Assembly (NCBI GenBank): GCA_945910005.1
Contig: OX246746.1
Span: forward strand, 30,289,159-30,353,158
Direction of reading: 5' to 3'
Source: Isoperla grammatica
Taxonomy: Eukaryota > Arthropoda > Insecta > Plecoptera > Perlodidae
DNA: 64,000 nt
The notes below the pieces were generated by a model, which saw only the letters and a list, made by a program, of their open reading frames with translations, searched no databases and had not been told where the DNA came from. Positions 39,528-51,000 of the stretch are shown here, in pieces. The position numbers were made by a program, and so were the translations under genes. How positions within the stretch are numbered: the stretch's first letter is position 1; each line of letters starts with the position of its first letter.

Positions 39528-40161
39528 AATTGAAGTTAAAAGTACAACTAAATGATGAAATGACTATGAAATGAAATATGAGCATTTAGTTGAACTCATT
39601 TATAATTTCAATATCACAGCCACATTGATAATTCTATACCAAACACATCTTATATCCTACCAATGAAATACAGGGATGATCTCAGGCAATGAGGCATTTT
39701 CACAAATTCTTTCATATTCGAAAATTTGGTTGCCTCTTACAACTGGCAGAGTCACTTTAGGTCAAATTCTACTATTTATGTTTATTTATGTTTTGTTTTA
39801 GTTTATGTTTTAATTTATTGTTGTGTTAGTATTGTTACATTGTAGCATATTATATACTTTTGTAATCAAATGGTTGTGTGGAAGAGCGATACATGTATCG
39901 AACAACGCCATTTTGTCCATCCATGTATGTGTACAAATAAAGACTATCTATCTATCTATCTATCTATCTACTCCGGGCCCAGATGGGGTAACCAATTTAA
40001 TGTTTAATTTAGGAGTCAAACTAAATGATAAAATGAGTATGTCTGCAAGTGAAATGAAATGACTAGTTAATATTAGTTGTACTCACTCCTAATTTCAATT
40101 ATCACAGCCATATTAACCTCCATCCATCTATGAAATACAGGGATGATCCCAAAAATGAGGC
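39528..40161. repeat. Imperfect direct duplication around a TATC-tailed retroelement end
   Basis: Segments at about 39528-39694 and 40004-40161 share ordered blocks (ACTAAATGAT, GAAATGAAAT, TATCACAGCCA, GAAATACAGGGATGAT). Between them lies an AATAAAGAC signal followed by a TCTA tetranucleotide array (about 39947-39972). That is typical of the 3' end of some non-LTR elements. Confidence 0.5.
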
Positions 40162-40234
40162 TACTTATTACCATCAGGGAGTACGTGAGGCGTCTAACTC
40201 AAATGTTGGTGCGAGGGTCGGGTCACTACAACTT

Positions 40235-41580
40235 CCATTAAAATAAAACGGCAGGGATACTCGATTTGACTAGAGAATTACAAAAACGCGCTCGGCTAAG
40301 TCGAGTACCAATTACTTGCAGTGGCGGCTCTTGTGGTTTGAAATAGGTAGGGCACAAATCAGTTAACATTTGACTCGCCAGCGGTGCAGTAAAGACAACA
40401 CCAGTGGCGGCAATGGAAGCATACTGCAAAGTAGAGCCCCTACTACAGAGATTAGAGCAGAAAGCCATCATACTGCATGAAAAACTGACCAGGATTTATC
40501 CAACATGGCTTGCCTTCCCAATGGCAAGTGCAGCAGGACACATAAATTTTGCCCAAAAAACAACATTCCTAAAAATGGAGCACTGTCCGGACCTGCTACG
40601 CCATCCTCGACAAAAGCTTACCACCCTAGATGTCAACTGCCTGCCAAATTCTACAACTAACATCAAAATCGAATTCAATCTTCAAGTGGAAGGTGTGGGC
40701 AAAAGGGAAGAAAAAAGCCAGACCGAGCTGAAAGTACTTACTGAGGCACACCTGAAGAAGCACTGCTCTAAATCCAAATGGATACATGTCTTCACGGACG
40801 GCTCCCGAGACAGCTCGGGAAGGAATACTGGCTTCGGCTTCCACTGCATCTTCTTTGAAGAGGCGCACCCGATGGCACCAGGCTCGAGCATTTTCGATGC
40901 CGAAATAAAAGCCATTTCAAGAGCAGCAGAAAAAATTGCAGAAACGCCAACATTTCCACTCAGGAAAACAAAATTTGTTATTATCTCAGACAGCAAGGCT
41001 GCCATCAAGAAGATCTGTCACATGGAAAAATGTGAAGAAGCCTCCCCGTCACTTAAAAAAAAGTTTAATCAAGAATGTGATGCATGGCAAAGTGCTAAAA
41101 ATCCAGTGGGTGTCTAGCCACTGCAACATCCTGGGCAACGAGAAGACCGACGCACTAGCCAAATTGGGCTCGAAGAAGTCGGCACCCGACACGGCGAGTA
41201 TCGCCTTCAACTCTGCCAAAAACCTTGCTAAGCAGGGCCTCAAGACATCATATGAAAGACTTCAAGAGTCCAGGACAAACCACACACCGTGGCGAAACGA
41301 GGTGCTGAAAGGGCCGGACAAATCATGGACAAGAAAGGTGGCAACAGCGCAGTTCCGGCTGGCCACAGGACACGATGTCCTGCAGCACCACTTGAGTCGA
41401 GTTCAAATCACAAAGGAACCAGCAACTTGCAAATAATGTACACCGGGTTTTCAGGACAGAGCACATCTCCTCAGCTGTGCCGCACTTAAATCTAACATTG
41501 ACGCCCTGCCAAATAACCTGAGCGGGCCAGAGAAGGAAGCACATATTTATTGGATAGCTAGGAAGAAAAATGATTGAAAA
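40235..41580 (+). pseudogene. 5'-truncated LINE ORF2: RT end and RNase H domain
   Basis: The plus-strand frame (in-frame stops near 40350 and 40371, then open from 40404) encodes the RT thumb-like region GAVKTTPVAAMEAYC and an RNase H domain (HVFTDGSRDSSGRNTGFGF, then DAEIKAISRAAE, then VIISDSKAAIK). A frameshift near 41085 leads to the last RNase H motif WVSSHCNILGNEKTDALAK. A further shift near 41420 leads to a short C-terminal HLLSCAALKSN segment. This order is that of Jockey/I/CR1-type ORF2. Inactive. Confidence 0.85.
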
Positions 41581-41599
41581 ATCAAACTTTCGGCATAGG

Positions 41600-42480
41600 G
41601 GGAAAAAATTTAAAAAGGGTAGTAAGTCGCAATTTAGAGTAACATATAGACACAGACACAGATACAGAAGATAGGCATAATAAAATAACAGTACACGCAA
41701 ACTTATCTAATATTTTAACGTCTGTGTCATTGTGTTTACGAACAGAAATTCTATAGCCATCATCTAGTCGTCTGATAATATTCCTACCTATCAACGCTAG
41801 ACTCATTTCATTGTCCAAATGACCTTGGATAGTCCATGTTTTTTGGTTTTCTCACTCAAGTGTTTCAAATCTTTGATACCAATCCCTACCCATCTATAAT
41901 CACCGCCAAACAGAAGGCATGGAACACAGAAGAATGCATTAGCTACAGGACACCCGCAAATCCATTCGTGTTTTTCGTATACTGATTTGTTAAATTTTTA
42001 GTATGAGTTCCATTTTTGTCCCGGCATAGCTGACTAATGCACAAGTCTGGTCTTGGTGGACCTAATGTCTTCGCTAACAATCGATCTTCATAACTCAAGT
42101 GTTCGTTTTCAAGTTTCTTACCTCATTAATTTTGTTTTGGTGTAACATGGAATATTATTATCACTGCCCATAATTATGTGCTGAGGCAACACTTCTATCA
42201 GTCACACACTACAAAGCCAAAATCCACGTAAATCACGCACTGCACTAATGTACACAAAGATAACCACCTGTCAGCTTGGGCTAACATCACTTGGGCTGGT
42301 GCAAACACAGGCCCCAACTTGCCCGACCGCCAACATGAACTTTGTGTGTTTTACTCACGTGGAAAAATGAAAGTGCGGATGCCCGGGTCAGATCAATGCT
42401 TTGCAAGCCGCGCAAGTTCACCTGCTGGAACTCTGTGCACTACACACTAAAGCACTCTGTCGCAGACTTCGGGCACCGTC
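41600..42480. other. Intergenic stretch, no gene seen
   Basis: No recognisable protein, RNA or repeat termini were found. Short frames on both strands are unsupported. It probably includes flanking sequence of the adjacent transposon remnants. Confidence 0.3.
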
Positions 42481-43860
42481 TGGAGAAGCGTCCAGCGCGC
42501 TTTTATTTGAACGTGCATTTTGAAAATACAAACTTTTCGATTGATACAACGTCGTTCGCATTATCACGTCGTTTTGACAAAGTCCCGGCGAATTCCCATA
42601 AGAGATAATGTTATCTAGAACTTAATACAACGTCTCTTGATTTAACGTCATATCCGACATTACGACGCCTATTTTCAGACCGTACAGCAGTCAAACGAGC
42701 GTTATAACGTCGTTTCATGATGCAAACTTCCTTGTTAACATGGATTTTCCGGCCAAACACGATCACGGAATTCGAATTCCCAACTTGAAGTTGAGTCGAC
42801 CCTTCGACGGCATTGTTCCCCCGTTATCCTCCCCTCCTCCCCTACCCCACCGCTGCCACATTCCAGCCCCCCCCCCCCGCACTCCGCTTCGCGCCAGCTG
42901 CGGCCTCGCTCGCCGGCATTTTATTCCTGCGACCTTCGGTAGATTGTTGTGCGTGGCTGTGTAGGTTTAACAACTCTGTCCCTCTTCTTTGTTAGGCAAT
43001 ATCATTCATTGCTTGGGCTTGGGCTACTGTCAAACCAGAAACAATAGCGAAATGCTTTCGCAAAGCTGGTTTCGTGAAAGAGTACGACGTTTTGACGCCA
43101 TTTGACGACGAGGCCGATGACGAGAGCGATGAGGAGAGCCCGCCTAATGAGATCGCCCTGGGGGATTGGGAGAGGTTGGGAGGAGCCTGTACAATGGAAG
43201 AATTTTTCGAAATTGACAGCCACTTAGTGACAAGCGCGGTACTGTCAGTTGATGATATAATCGAGGAAAATAAGACCATTGATGGCGCCGACCTCAGCGA
43301 CGTAGACAGCGATGTAGAAGCCCCAGAGCCCCCAAAGTTTCAAGAAGCTATGGCTGCCTACGAAACCATTCGTAGTTATTTAGTGGCGCACGAAATAAGT
43401 GACGAGGTCCAAAAGCAGTTACTAAATATAAACGGGGCCTTGTACGATGTGTATACAAAATCTAGTAAGTTCAGTTAAAGATAACAGACTTCTTCAAGCG
43501 CTAAGAGCTTAGATAATTCAAGACACGTCATATTATCATGATACATTATCTTTTGACATAATATATCTTTGACTAGGACTATGTTTAGACCTTTAATAAA
43601 TTTTATTTTTATTTGTTTATCAGTCGTTTTATTTTTGACATTGCCCATTATTCCCTTAGCCCGTAACTCGCCAGGCGGTCAATGGTTGGGAGGGGGGGGG
43701 GGGGGGGGGGGGAAGCTTGCGGAAACTCCTCCAGGAAACTCCAGCAATTTTCTTGCTGCAAACACATGCACGCACAGGTTCTATGCCTATAAAGTAGTAT
43801 TAGTAGTAGTCGAAAAGCTGACAAAGTAGTACTTCAAGTTGAGGTAGTTTTTATAATGGT
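42480..43860 (+). mobile_element. Decayed pogo/Tigger element around the transposase relic
   Basis: Coordinates are approximate: inverted termini were not located. Support comes from the transposase C-terminus, the AACGTCG-rich subterminal-like sequence at 42540-42720, and poly-C (about 42868) and poly-G (about 43692-43711) tracts as in related elements here. Confidence 0.4.
42996..43478 (+). pseudogene. C-terminus of a Tigger/pogo-type transposase
   Basis: After an acceptor-like TTTGTTAG the frame reads ISFIAWAWATVKPETIAKC then FRKAGFVKE. That is the conserved end of the DDE domain of Tigger/jerky-type transposases. An acidic C-terminal tail (DDEADDESDEESPP) and a helical end follow, with a stop at 43476-43478. 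The catalytic DDE core upstream is missing. Sequence upstream (about 42.5-42.95 kb) has repeated ACGTCG words and a C-rich tract, like the pogo-like element at 20312-24955. Confidence 0.78.
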
Positions 43861-43967
43861 AAAGAACGTATGTCAATCCAATCACTGATACACCACGCTA
43901 GTGTCACTGTGCGCAAGTTGTCCAATTGCAGTTGTCCATGGGAGATTTGCTACTCTATGGATTAGTA

Positions 43968-44905
43968 CGAGGTGTGGCAATTAAATACCAGGACTGGTGC
44001 TACAAAACTTTTTATTGGTCACCAATTACATTAGAAAGTTTATCGCTTTCAATGTACTCTCTTTGCCGATCCCTACAACGCCCCATACGAATTTTCCATT
44101 GTTGAAAGCAGTGCTGGAAGTCCGCTTCTGTCAGCTTGTTGAGAACCTCCGTCGCTTTTGCTTCCACCGCTTCCACACTGTCAAATCTTGTCCCCTTAAG
44201 GTCCTATTTGACTTTAGGAAATAAAAACAAATCACAGGGTGCCAGGGCTGGCGGTGACGGTGGATGGTCCAACACTGTGATGCCGTGTTTCGCAAAGAAA
44301 GCCTTCACGGACAAGGCGGAATGGGCTGGCGCATTGTCTTGGTGAAGCATCCAGGACTTGCTCTTCCACAATTCGGGTCTTCGTCTCCTCACTCGTTCAC
44401 GAAGGGCAGTCAGAACCTCGATGTTAATTCCCAAGATATCAGCAAGAGCTCGGACACTCAGACGACGATCTTCGAGAATCATTTTACCAATTTTCTGGAT
44501 GTTGTCGTCCGTTTTTGATGTTGAGGGTCGTCAATGGCGCGGACCGTCTTCAGTCGTTTCACGTCCCTCCTTAAACCTTTTAAACCCCTCAAAAACTGGT
44601 GTACGCGATAAACATTCATTTCTGTAAACTTCTTTTAACATGGCATGAGCTTCTGTAGCAGTTTTCCCCAGTTTCACAAGGTTAACTCGTTGCTCCATCT
44701 GAAGACTTAGCATTTTTCCGACGAGCCCCTAGCGCAAGGACTTGAACGGACGGCTGCTACAGCGACCCTGAGCGACGTACAACCTTGCCCATCGAGTTCA
44801 GGGTGGGGGAAGCATCAACAGGGACAGACAAGTTCAAACCTGCCGCGGCGCGGTCGCTGTTTGCTGGTAGCAGCACCAGTCCTGGTATTTAATTGCCACA
44901 CCTCG
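43968..44905 (-). mobile_element. mariner element with internal deletion
   Basis: Perfect or near-perfect 34-bp inverted repeats beginning CGAGGTGTGGCAATTAAATA, flanked by TA at 43966-43967 and 44906-44907. At 938 bases it is shorter than a typical mariner of about 1.3 kb because the transposase centre is deleted. The right end lies eight bases beyond the EXD2 stop codon. Confidence 0.95.
44204..44713 (-). pseudogene. mariner transposase, internally deleted
   Basis: The minus-strand N-terminal part (MEQRVNLVKLGKTATEAHAM, helix-turn-helix region) breaks frame near 44520-44530. It continues (RRLSVRALADILGI), then jumps after a deletion to the DDD-type C-terminal motif HQDNAPAHSALSVKAFFAKH and PPSPPALAPCDLFLFPKVK. 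The first and second catalytic aspartate regions are largely missing, so it is inactive. Confidence 0.92.
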
Positions 44906-44915
44906 TATACTGTGC

Positions 44916-45090
44916 CTAAGTTGTGTTTTGGCCGTGATTCACAGACCAGTATTTTGGCAGGAATTGGGGACACATGGTATTAAGAAAATGTTGTCGCCAA
45001 AGCGTTTGTAATGTAAAAAGACCTCCGTCTTCATCCTGATAATACGCCACCACCTTTTCACCATGTGGCGAACACGACTCGTCTTTAACC
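44916..45090 (-). CDS. EXD2: EXD2 last exon
   Basis: 175 nt from GTTTCAG|G. It encodes LQTLWRQHFLNTMCPQFLPK and YWSVNHGQNTT then TAG. It matches the end of human EXD2 (WRQHFLDSM...WSVDH) but stops about a dozen residues sooner. A mariner insertion starts eight bases beyond the stop. Confidence 0.9.
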
Positions 45091-48000
45091 CTGAAACATA
45101 AGGAACCAGTGTAAGAACGTCTGGTTGGGAGTGTATGCTAACTAACTGTTTATTATTAAAAACTTAATACATGCATCTAGCAGATGTAAAGCTGGCAACA
45201 TAATATCAAAAACAAGGGTAGAACAGAAACCTAAAATTTGTTGTGCTTCTTGTTATTTTCTAGTCTCAATCCCATCTTTGAATCATTAATAGAGATATGT
45301 GAAAATAGCACTTTCATTTTTATTTTATAGCACTTTCTATTTCAAATTATCGTGCTGTGTAGCATCTATGTCTTTATTTACAATGTACTAATACTTAGAT
45401 GATTGCAAAATGCAGTGAAAAAAAATATCAAAACAAGTAGGCGGCAACAAAACCGGTACGGTACGGCAAGCTCCTCCTATTGTAGGCCAGCATTAGCCGC
45501 TTACGTGACGAATGACTACGAGCAAGATCTAAGCAATGAGACTCTTGGCCAGGAAGGTTAGCTGCCCAGCGTGTTAAAGGTTGAGCGCTGGAGCGAGCCA
45601 GCCGCTCACGGGATGTTGAGTGGTGAACATCATTGGAAAGTTTCCCGAATTTACAAATTTTTTCATCAAAAATGCAAATTTGCTGTAAAATATGAGGAAA
45701 AATCTACTCCTCTGTCGCATTTTTCACGAACATTGCAGATTCATGTCTTTATCGCATTTATTGCATAAGCGATTTTCGATCTCTAATCATTAAATTACCT
45801 TAGTAGATAAGTAACATCTATTAGCAACCATAAAAAATATAAAATTGTGTGTGTAACTTTCTTGGAGCAAGGCAAGTTTTTATCACACTCTTAAATTTAC
45901 TTTTGTCACCTGATGTACAGGAGAAATACCTTGAGACTTTATTGCAAGTGCACGTGCAGCTTGGTAACCAGGCAACAAGAGATGAGATATTATTTATTTA
46001 TTTTTAGTAAGAATTAATTAACTTAGCAAGGAGAGAATGACAAACTAAGGATCACCTTGGGTTGATCCGAGCAATATCTTCGAGAACACCATTGTCATAA
46101 TCTAGGCATTGTAGGTGATTGGCCACGATGCCATGAGCTTCTTTCATCTTCTCTTCTGGGACACCTGATGGGGCCAGCATTGTCTTGGCCGCAGACGTTA
46201 GCCGTACCAATTCCGGTAGCAGGACTAGCTGGAAATGAACAATACCATTATTGGCAGGAAGTAAACATAATCTTAGTTAAACATATACGTACTTTATAAT
46301 GTTTTCCTAGCAATAGAAAAATTTAAACTTTATAGAGGGGAAAACCTTGCATAATTTTCCTGCCTATAATATTTTGCAAGCCATAAAGAAATGTACAATG
46401 TTACTCGAGGGGAAATGATAAGAATAAATTGAAACTGACATTTACTAAAAAGAGGAATTTAAAAGTTGATAAGCAATAAGCTGCTAGATAAAACCATCAT
46501 TTGACTATAATTAGTGATGCAAGAATGAATGCTGATATTTGATTTATATTTTATAAAGGTATACAATCCCCACTTTTAAAGAACTCTCTATTAACAAAAT
46601 TCTGCATTTACGTACCAAAGTAATATTGATTCATCTTAAACAAAAATACATGGACATTGGTTCTGTTTAAACAAAGCTCTTTTTTAACAAAGTAAAAATC
46701 AGCTCCCTTCTAGTTCGTTATAAGTGGGCTCGACTGTAGTAGAATGTAACTCATGGTCGTTTCTTTATATGGTTGGTTCAGTTATGGAACAAACTAGTGA
46801 CAAACAAGTAGGCCCATGATATGATTTACAGGCAAAAACTTTATGGAGGTCATTTCTTAGGAGTATTTTAAGTTTACACATTGGTATGGTATAGTTTATT
46901 AGGATGTTAATCAAGATATTGTCATGAAAGGTTGGGTTTCATGGATTTGAGCCCTTTCTGATCGGTGAGATTCCATGGAGTTGTTTAGACAAGTGGTGTC
47001 GTAATGTTTTGAGAATGGTAACTGGGTCAGTTGGCTATGCAATAATTGTGCATGGTCGGCGGGCCTAGTTAGTTAAGTAAACAGATGATTGGGACAAGCG
47101 TCGGGATTCATTACATAATGTACGAAGGTCGGCGGTTTTGTCCAAAACATTATCTGTTTAATTATTCACTCATTATTGTTACGACGTTATTGTTGTCGGC
47201 AATTCCTCTCCGTGGCAAGCGATGTCGTAGAGAGACGTGACGTCATGAGGGAGGGGTTTATAACCAAGGTGTGTGGACACGGGGGGGGGGACTCAAGCTG
47301 GAACGCCGATGAAGAGAGGAAGTGTGGATCACGGAACAACGAGGGAAGAGTGATAAACGACGTCGAGGGAAGCAGGAGCCGGGAAGCCAGTCACCAACCA
47401 CCTCGGGGCGGGAAGCCGGGGCTACGACTCGGGTGAGTCTGGGATTGATTGAGAGGCCTTGACGGTATGTACATGTGTCGTTTTACCAAAAACGACAAAA
47501 AAGCTCAATTTATGCATTTTCATAAAACTCTTGCGAATGCAAACTAACATTCTTATTTTTCAAGGGAGGGTGTAACTTCTTTAGTAGTTATCAAAATGTG
47601 ACAAAATGGACAAATTTTGCTTATTGGAGCCTGAAACGCTCAAAAACAACGATTTGTGCAATTTAGTTGAAACCCTTACGAATCCCAGTCGTAATCAAGT
47701 TTCCTCTCAAAGTGGATGTATGTAGTAGATAGACTGAAATCAGCCAATTTCTATAATTTATGCATATTTTAACCAAAAACGACAAAAAAACTCAATTTAT
47801 GCATTTGTTTTGTGTTCAATTTATGCCCAGGCCTCATGTTCACAGGACTTGGTTGTGTAATGTTACATAATTCCCGTCATTGAATAAACGTAATCCTTGT
47901 TGTTGAATCATGGTATTCCTTTGAATGAACTGCATTGTGAGCAATCCCACCACACGATCCCCGTTAGTGGCACGGCAGGGCTGGGAGCGTATCGCTACCC

Positions 48001-51000
48001 CCATGTCACGAGTACAGGGGTAATCGTGACGATGATCGTTCGTCCAGCCTGGTACTGCCGTGGTACATAACAATATGACTCCACTGTATCAGTAAAATGA
48101 GGTACCTGAGTCTCTATGAAAGGTGCCTGGCATTTCTCAACAAGATGTAGCCGCAGCTTGCGATCGTGGCGAATGCTTTCCGAGTGGCAGCGCGTACACA
48201 TCAGTAGTACATCATGGGACACGTGGCTCTTCATCTCCACTGGTAAGAGAAGCACGAGTTATTATTTGAGCAAAGATCGATTCAACATTGTTTTGCTACA
48301 TATACATCTAGATGGCTGTGGCCAATGTTTGCTAATACATTAGTTTATCATCTTAATAATGTTGAAATCTGTAGCATCAAGACTATATTCAAAATGATAA
48401 TGTTATAAACGTCACGCGTCTTTACGTGATTATCGATAGAGGTAGCTCAGCGGTAAGACGCGAGAGTCTAATTCGGGAGGTCGCCGGTTCGATTCCGGCC
48501 ACCAGCAGTCCTGACCGAAGGTTTTTTCCGAGGTTTTCCTCAGTTGTAAAGGCGAATGCTGGGATTGAGTCTTACTAACAGCCCTTGGACATTCCTTCCC
48601 AACTATCCAAACACCCTCATAACCTAGTTAGTCACCTGAAGAGGCATCCTATAACGGGTATTCCTACGAAAAATTATTAATTAATACGTGATTCCCATGA
48701 TTCAAAAACACACTTAAAGATTGTATCATTGACCCTACAAAGATATGACATTGCACAGAATTAAAACATATTGTGTTTGGATGGAAACAATGTATTGTTA
48801 AGGCTACTTACATTAAACATACAAAAAACAGAGAAGTACTTAACAATACCTAACAAATTAAAAATATCTGATTATGATTGTGAAAAGGAAGACATATACA
48901 ACCTGGGAAGTGTTTCCGGTATTCTACGGGCACGATGTTCTTGCGTAGATGAGAGGTGGTGGATCCACAGACAACACAACAATTGTCCTTTACTTGACGA
49001 TAATACATCAGATCTTCGGTCTTCTCCGTAGAGGGCATATCTGGCTCAAACTTGAGACGAATAGTCAGTGGATCTTCACAAACCTTTACAGCTAGGTCTT
49101 TTTTTAAGTACCTATTGAACAAAACATGCATTTTAAAACAAAACTTAGCAGAATGACGCACTGGTACCCAAACAAGATGAGGCTGTATATTCTAAGTCAA
49201 AATTGTGAATTTCCAGACCAAGTTGCAAGACTAGGAAGCTTGGTTGGAACTGATATTTATATGAGGATGCCTTACCGTCTATCTTATGCCGTTTTCCAAT
49301 GGGCTGCACTCAGTGCGCACTGGAGCGTCTATTGTATTGTTGTGTATCGTGGTTCAAATTGTTGAAGGCGCACTTAGTGAGGTCTTGTGCAACCATTGGA
49401 AAATGCCATTACTTTATTGTTATTTCCTGATTATATTTATTTTAATTTATTTTGCATACAATGGGGTAGTGTTAGGTGAATAACAGTATGTCACGAAGCT
49501 TTCTGACCATTTTTGACAGTGCTCATGTAAAAAAGATGGTGACCACGACCATATGGATGCCAGAAATCCACGCCCTTTTTGCCGGAAAAAGCGCGAAATA
49601 TGGCGGGAAACTCAAATTTTCAAACACTACGAAAATTCAAATCTGTTTTGAAGTGGATTTGGATTCAAATTTGGTGGATTCGTAAACCACAACATTTTAT
49701 GTAACGTATTTTGTCAAACCGATAAATTGGTATTAATTTTTTTTTTTTACACTACCCGACCTGACCCTAGCCCAACCCAAGTTCAAAAATCACTACCCGC
49801 ACATCCCTAAGTCAAACATTTTACACCAGTGAAATATTTTTTTTTGTTTTTCGAGTTTGTTCCCAAGCAAGACTGTAGGCCTACTGTGTTTTATGTCTAT
49901 CTCTTACTAGTTTATGTGTTACATGGCACATCCTAAAACCAAAAATTGGATACCTGCTGCAATACCCATTCATAAATAACTTCTAATTCAAATAAGGGTG
50001 TATGACCAGCAGTGCAGTTGTTCAGGAAACATTTTTTGAGACACTTTGCCTTTGTCGTAAATCCTTGAAATTTCTTCATAGAACTAACATTAAATCAATT
50101 TTGTCAGTGGCCTAATGACATTTTTTAACACATTTTTTGAACTTTTCAATTTTTTTTTTATCAAAAACTGCTTCCAAAATGAGTCAATGACTAATCGGTA
50201 CAATATACAGGCTATATAATGGTGAGGGAATTTGTTGTTTTTACAGAACAGTAATACCTCGATTATCCGAGGTGGATGGGACCGATCGATGCTCGGTTAA
50301 CAAAAAACTCGAATGATCCAGTTTATCTCCTCCCAGCAGATCCATAATTAGTATGAAAAAGATATTTTATGTGTAAAACTTGTTAAAGACAATTAAAAAA
50401 CAAAAACAAATACTTATCTATGATATTTGACTGCACAATTGATAAAAAACAGCTCATGTATATGCCATGGGATTGGAGAGACTGATGCGAGTGAATGCCT
50501 GGTTTCAAGACGAGGTAAGTATTGGAGTGAACGACCCTTTAAACGTAGACGAAACAATTTGTTAATGATGAACAAAATACATACATGACATACAGAAAAA
50601 AAGACGCAAAGAATTAAAAAAGGGCGCCCGAAAGCAGCTCGGATAACACGGAGTCTCGGTTAATCGGAGCTCGGATAATCGAGGTCTTACTATTATATTT
50701 ATGATACACTTCCACTAGAAGTTATCAATATTGTAATGTACATGCAGAACTTAAGATACCTAACAAGAGTTTTTGTAATTTATGCCTGTGAGCTCATGCT
50801 CTGCTCATAGTAGCAATTTTATGAACCTCTGCAATAGAATGTTGAGAATGGACAAAATAACAGAAAAGGAAAGGAAAGCCCGACCGAGCTATGACCCTTT
50901 CCAGGTAGCAGGAAGCTAGCTAGCAAGTTGGCATTGTTTGACTACATTTACAATACAGGCCTACAAACTTGTTGACAACTAAGTTAAAGCTACTTTTTTC

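Noticed and set aside
47840..48105. Extension of the EXD2 48.1-kb exon as coding
   Set aside because: The frame continues past a good donor (CAG|GTACCT) but loses similarity to EXD2 exactly there, and the next exon phase fits the donor.
48436..48510. Functional tRNA gene
   Set aside because: Good A and B boxes, but the acceptor stem does not pair and the same SINE body follows as in two other copies.
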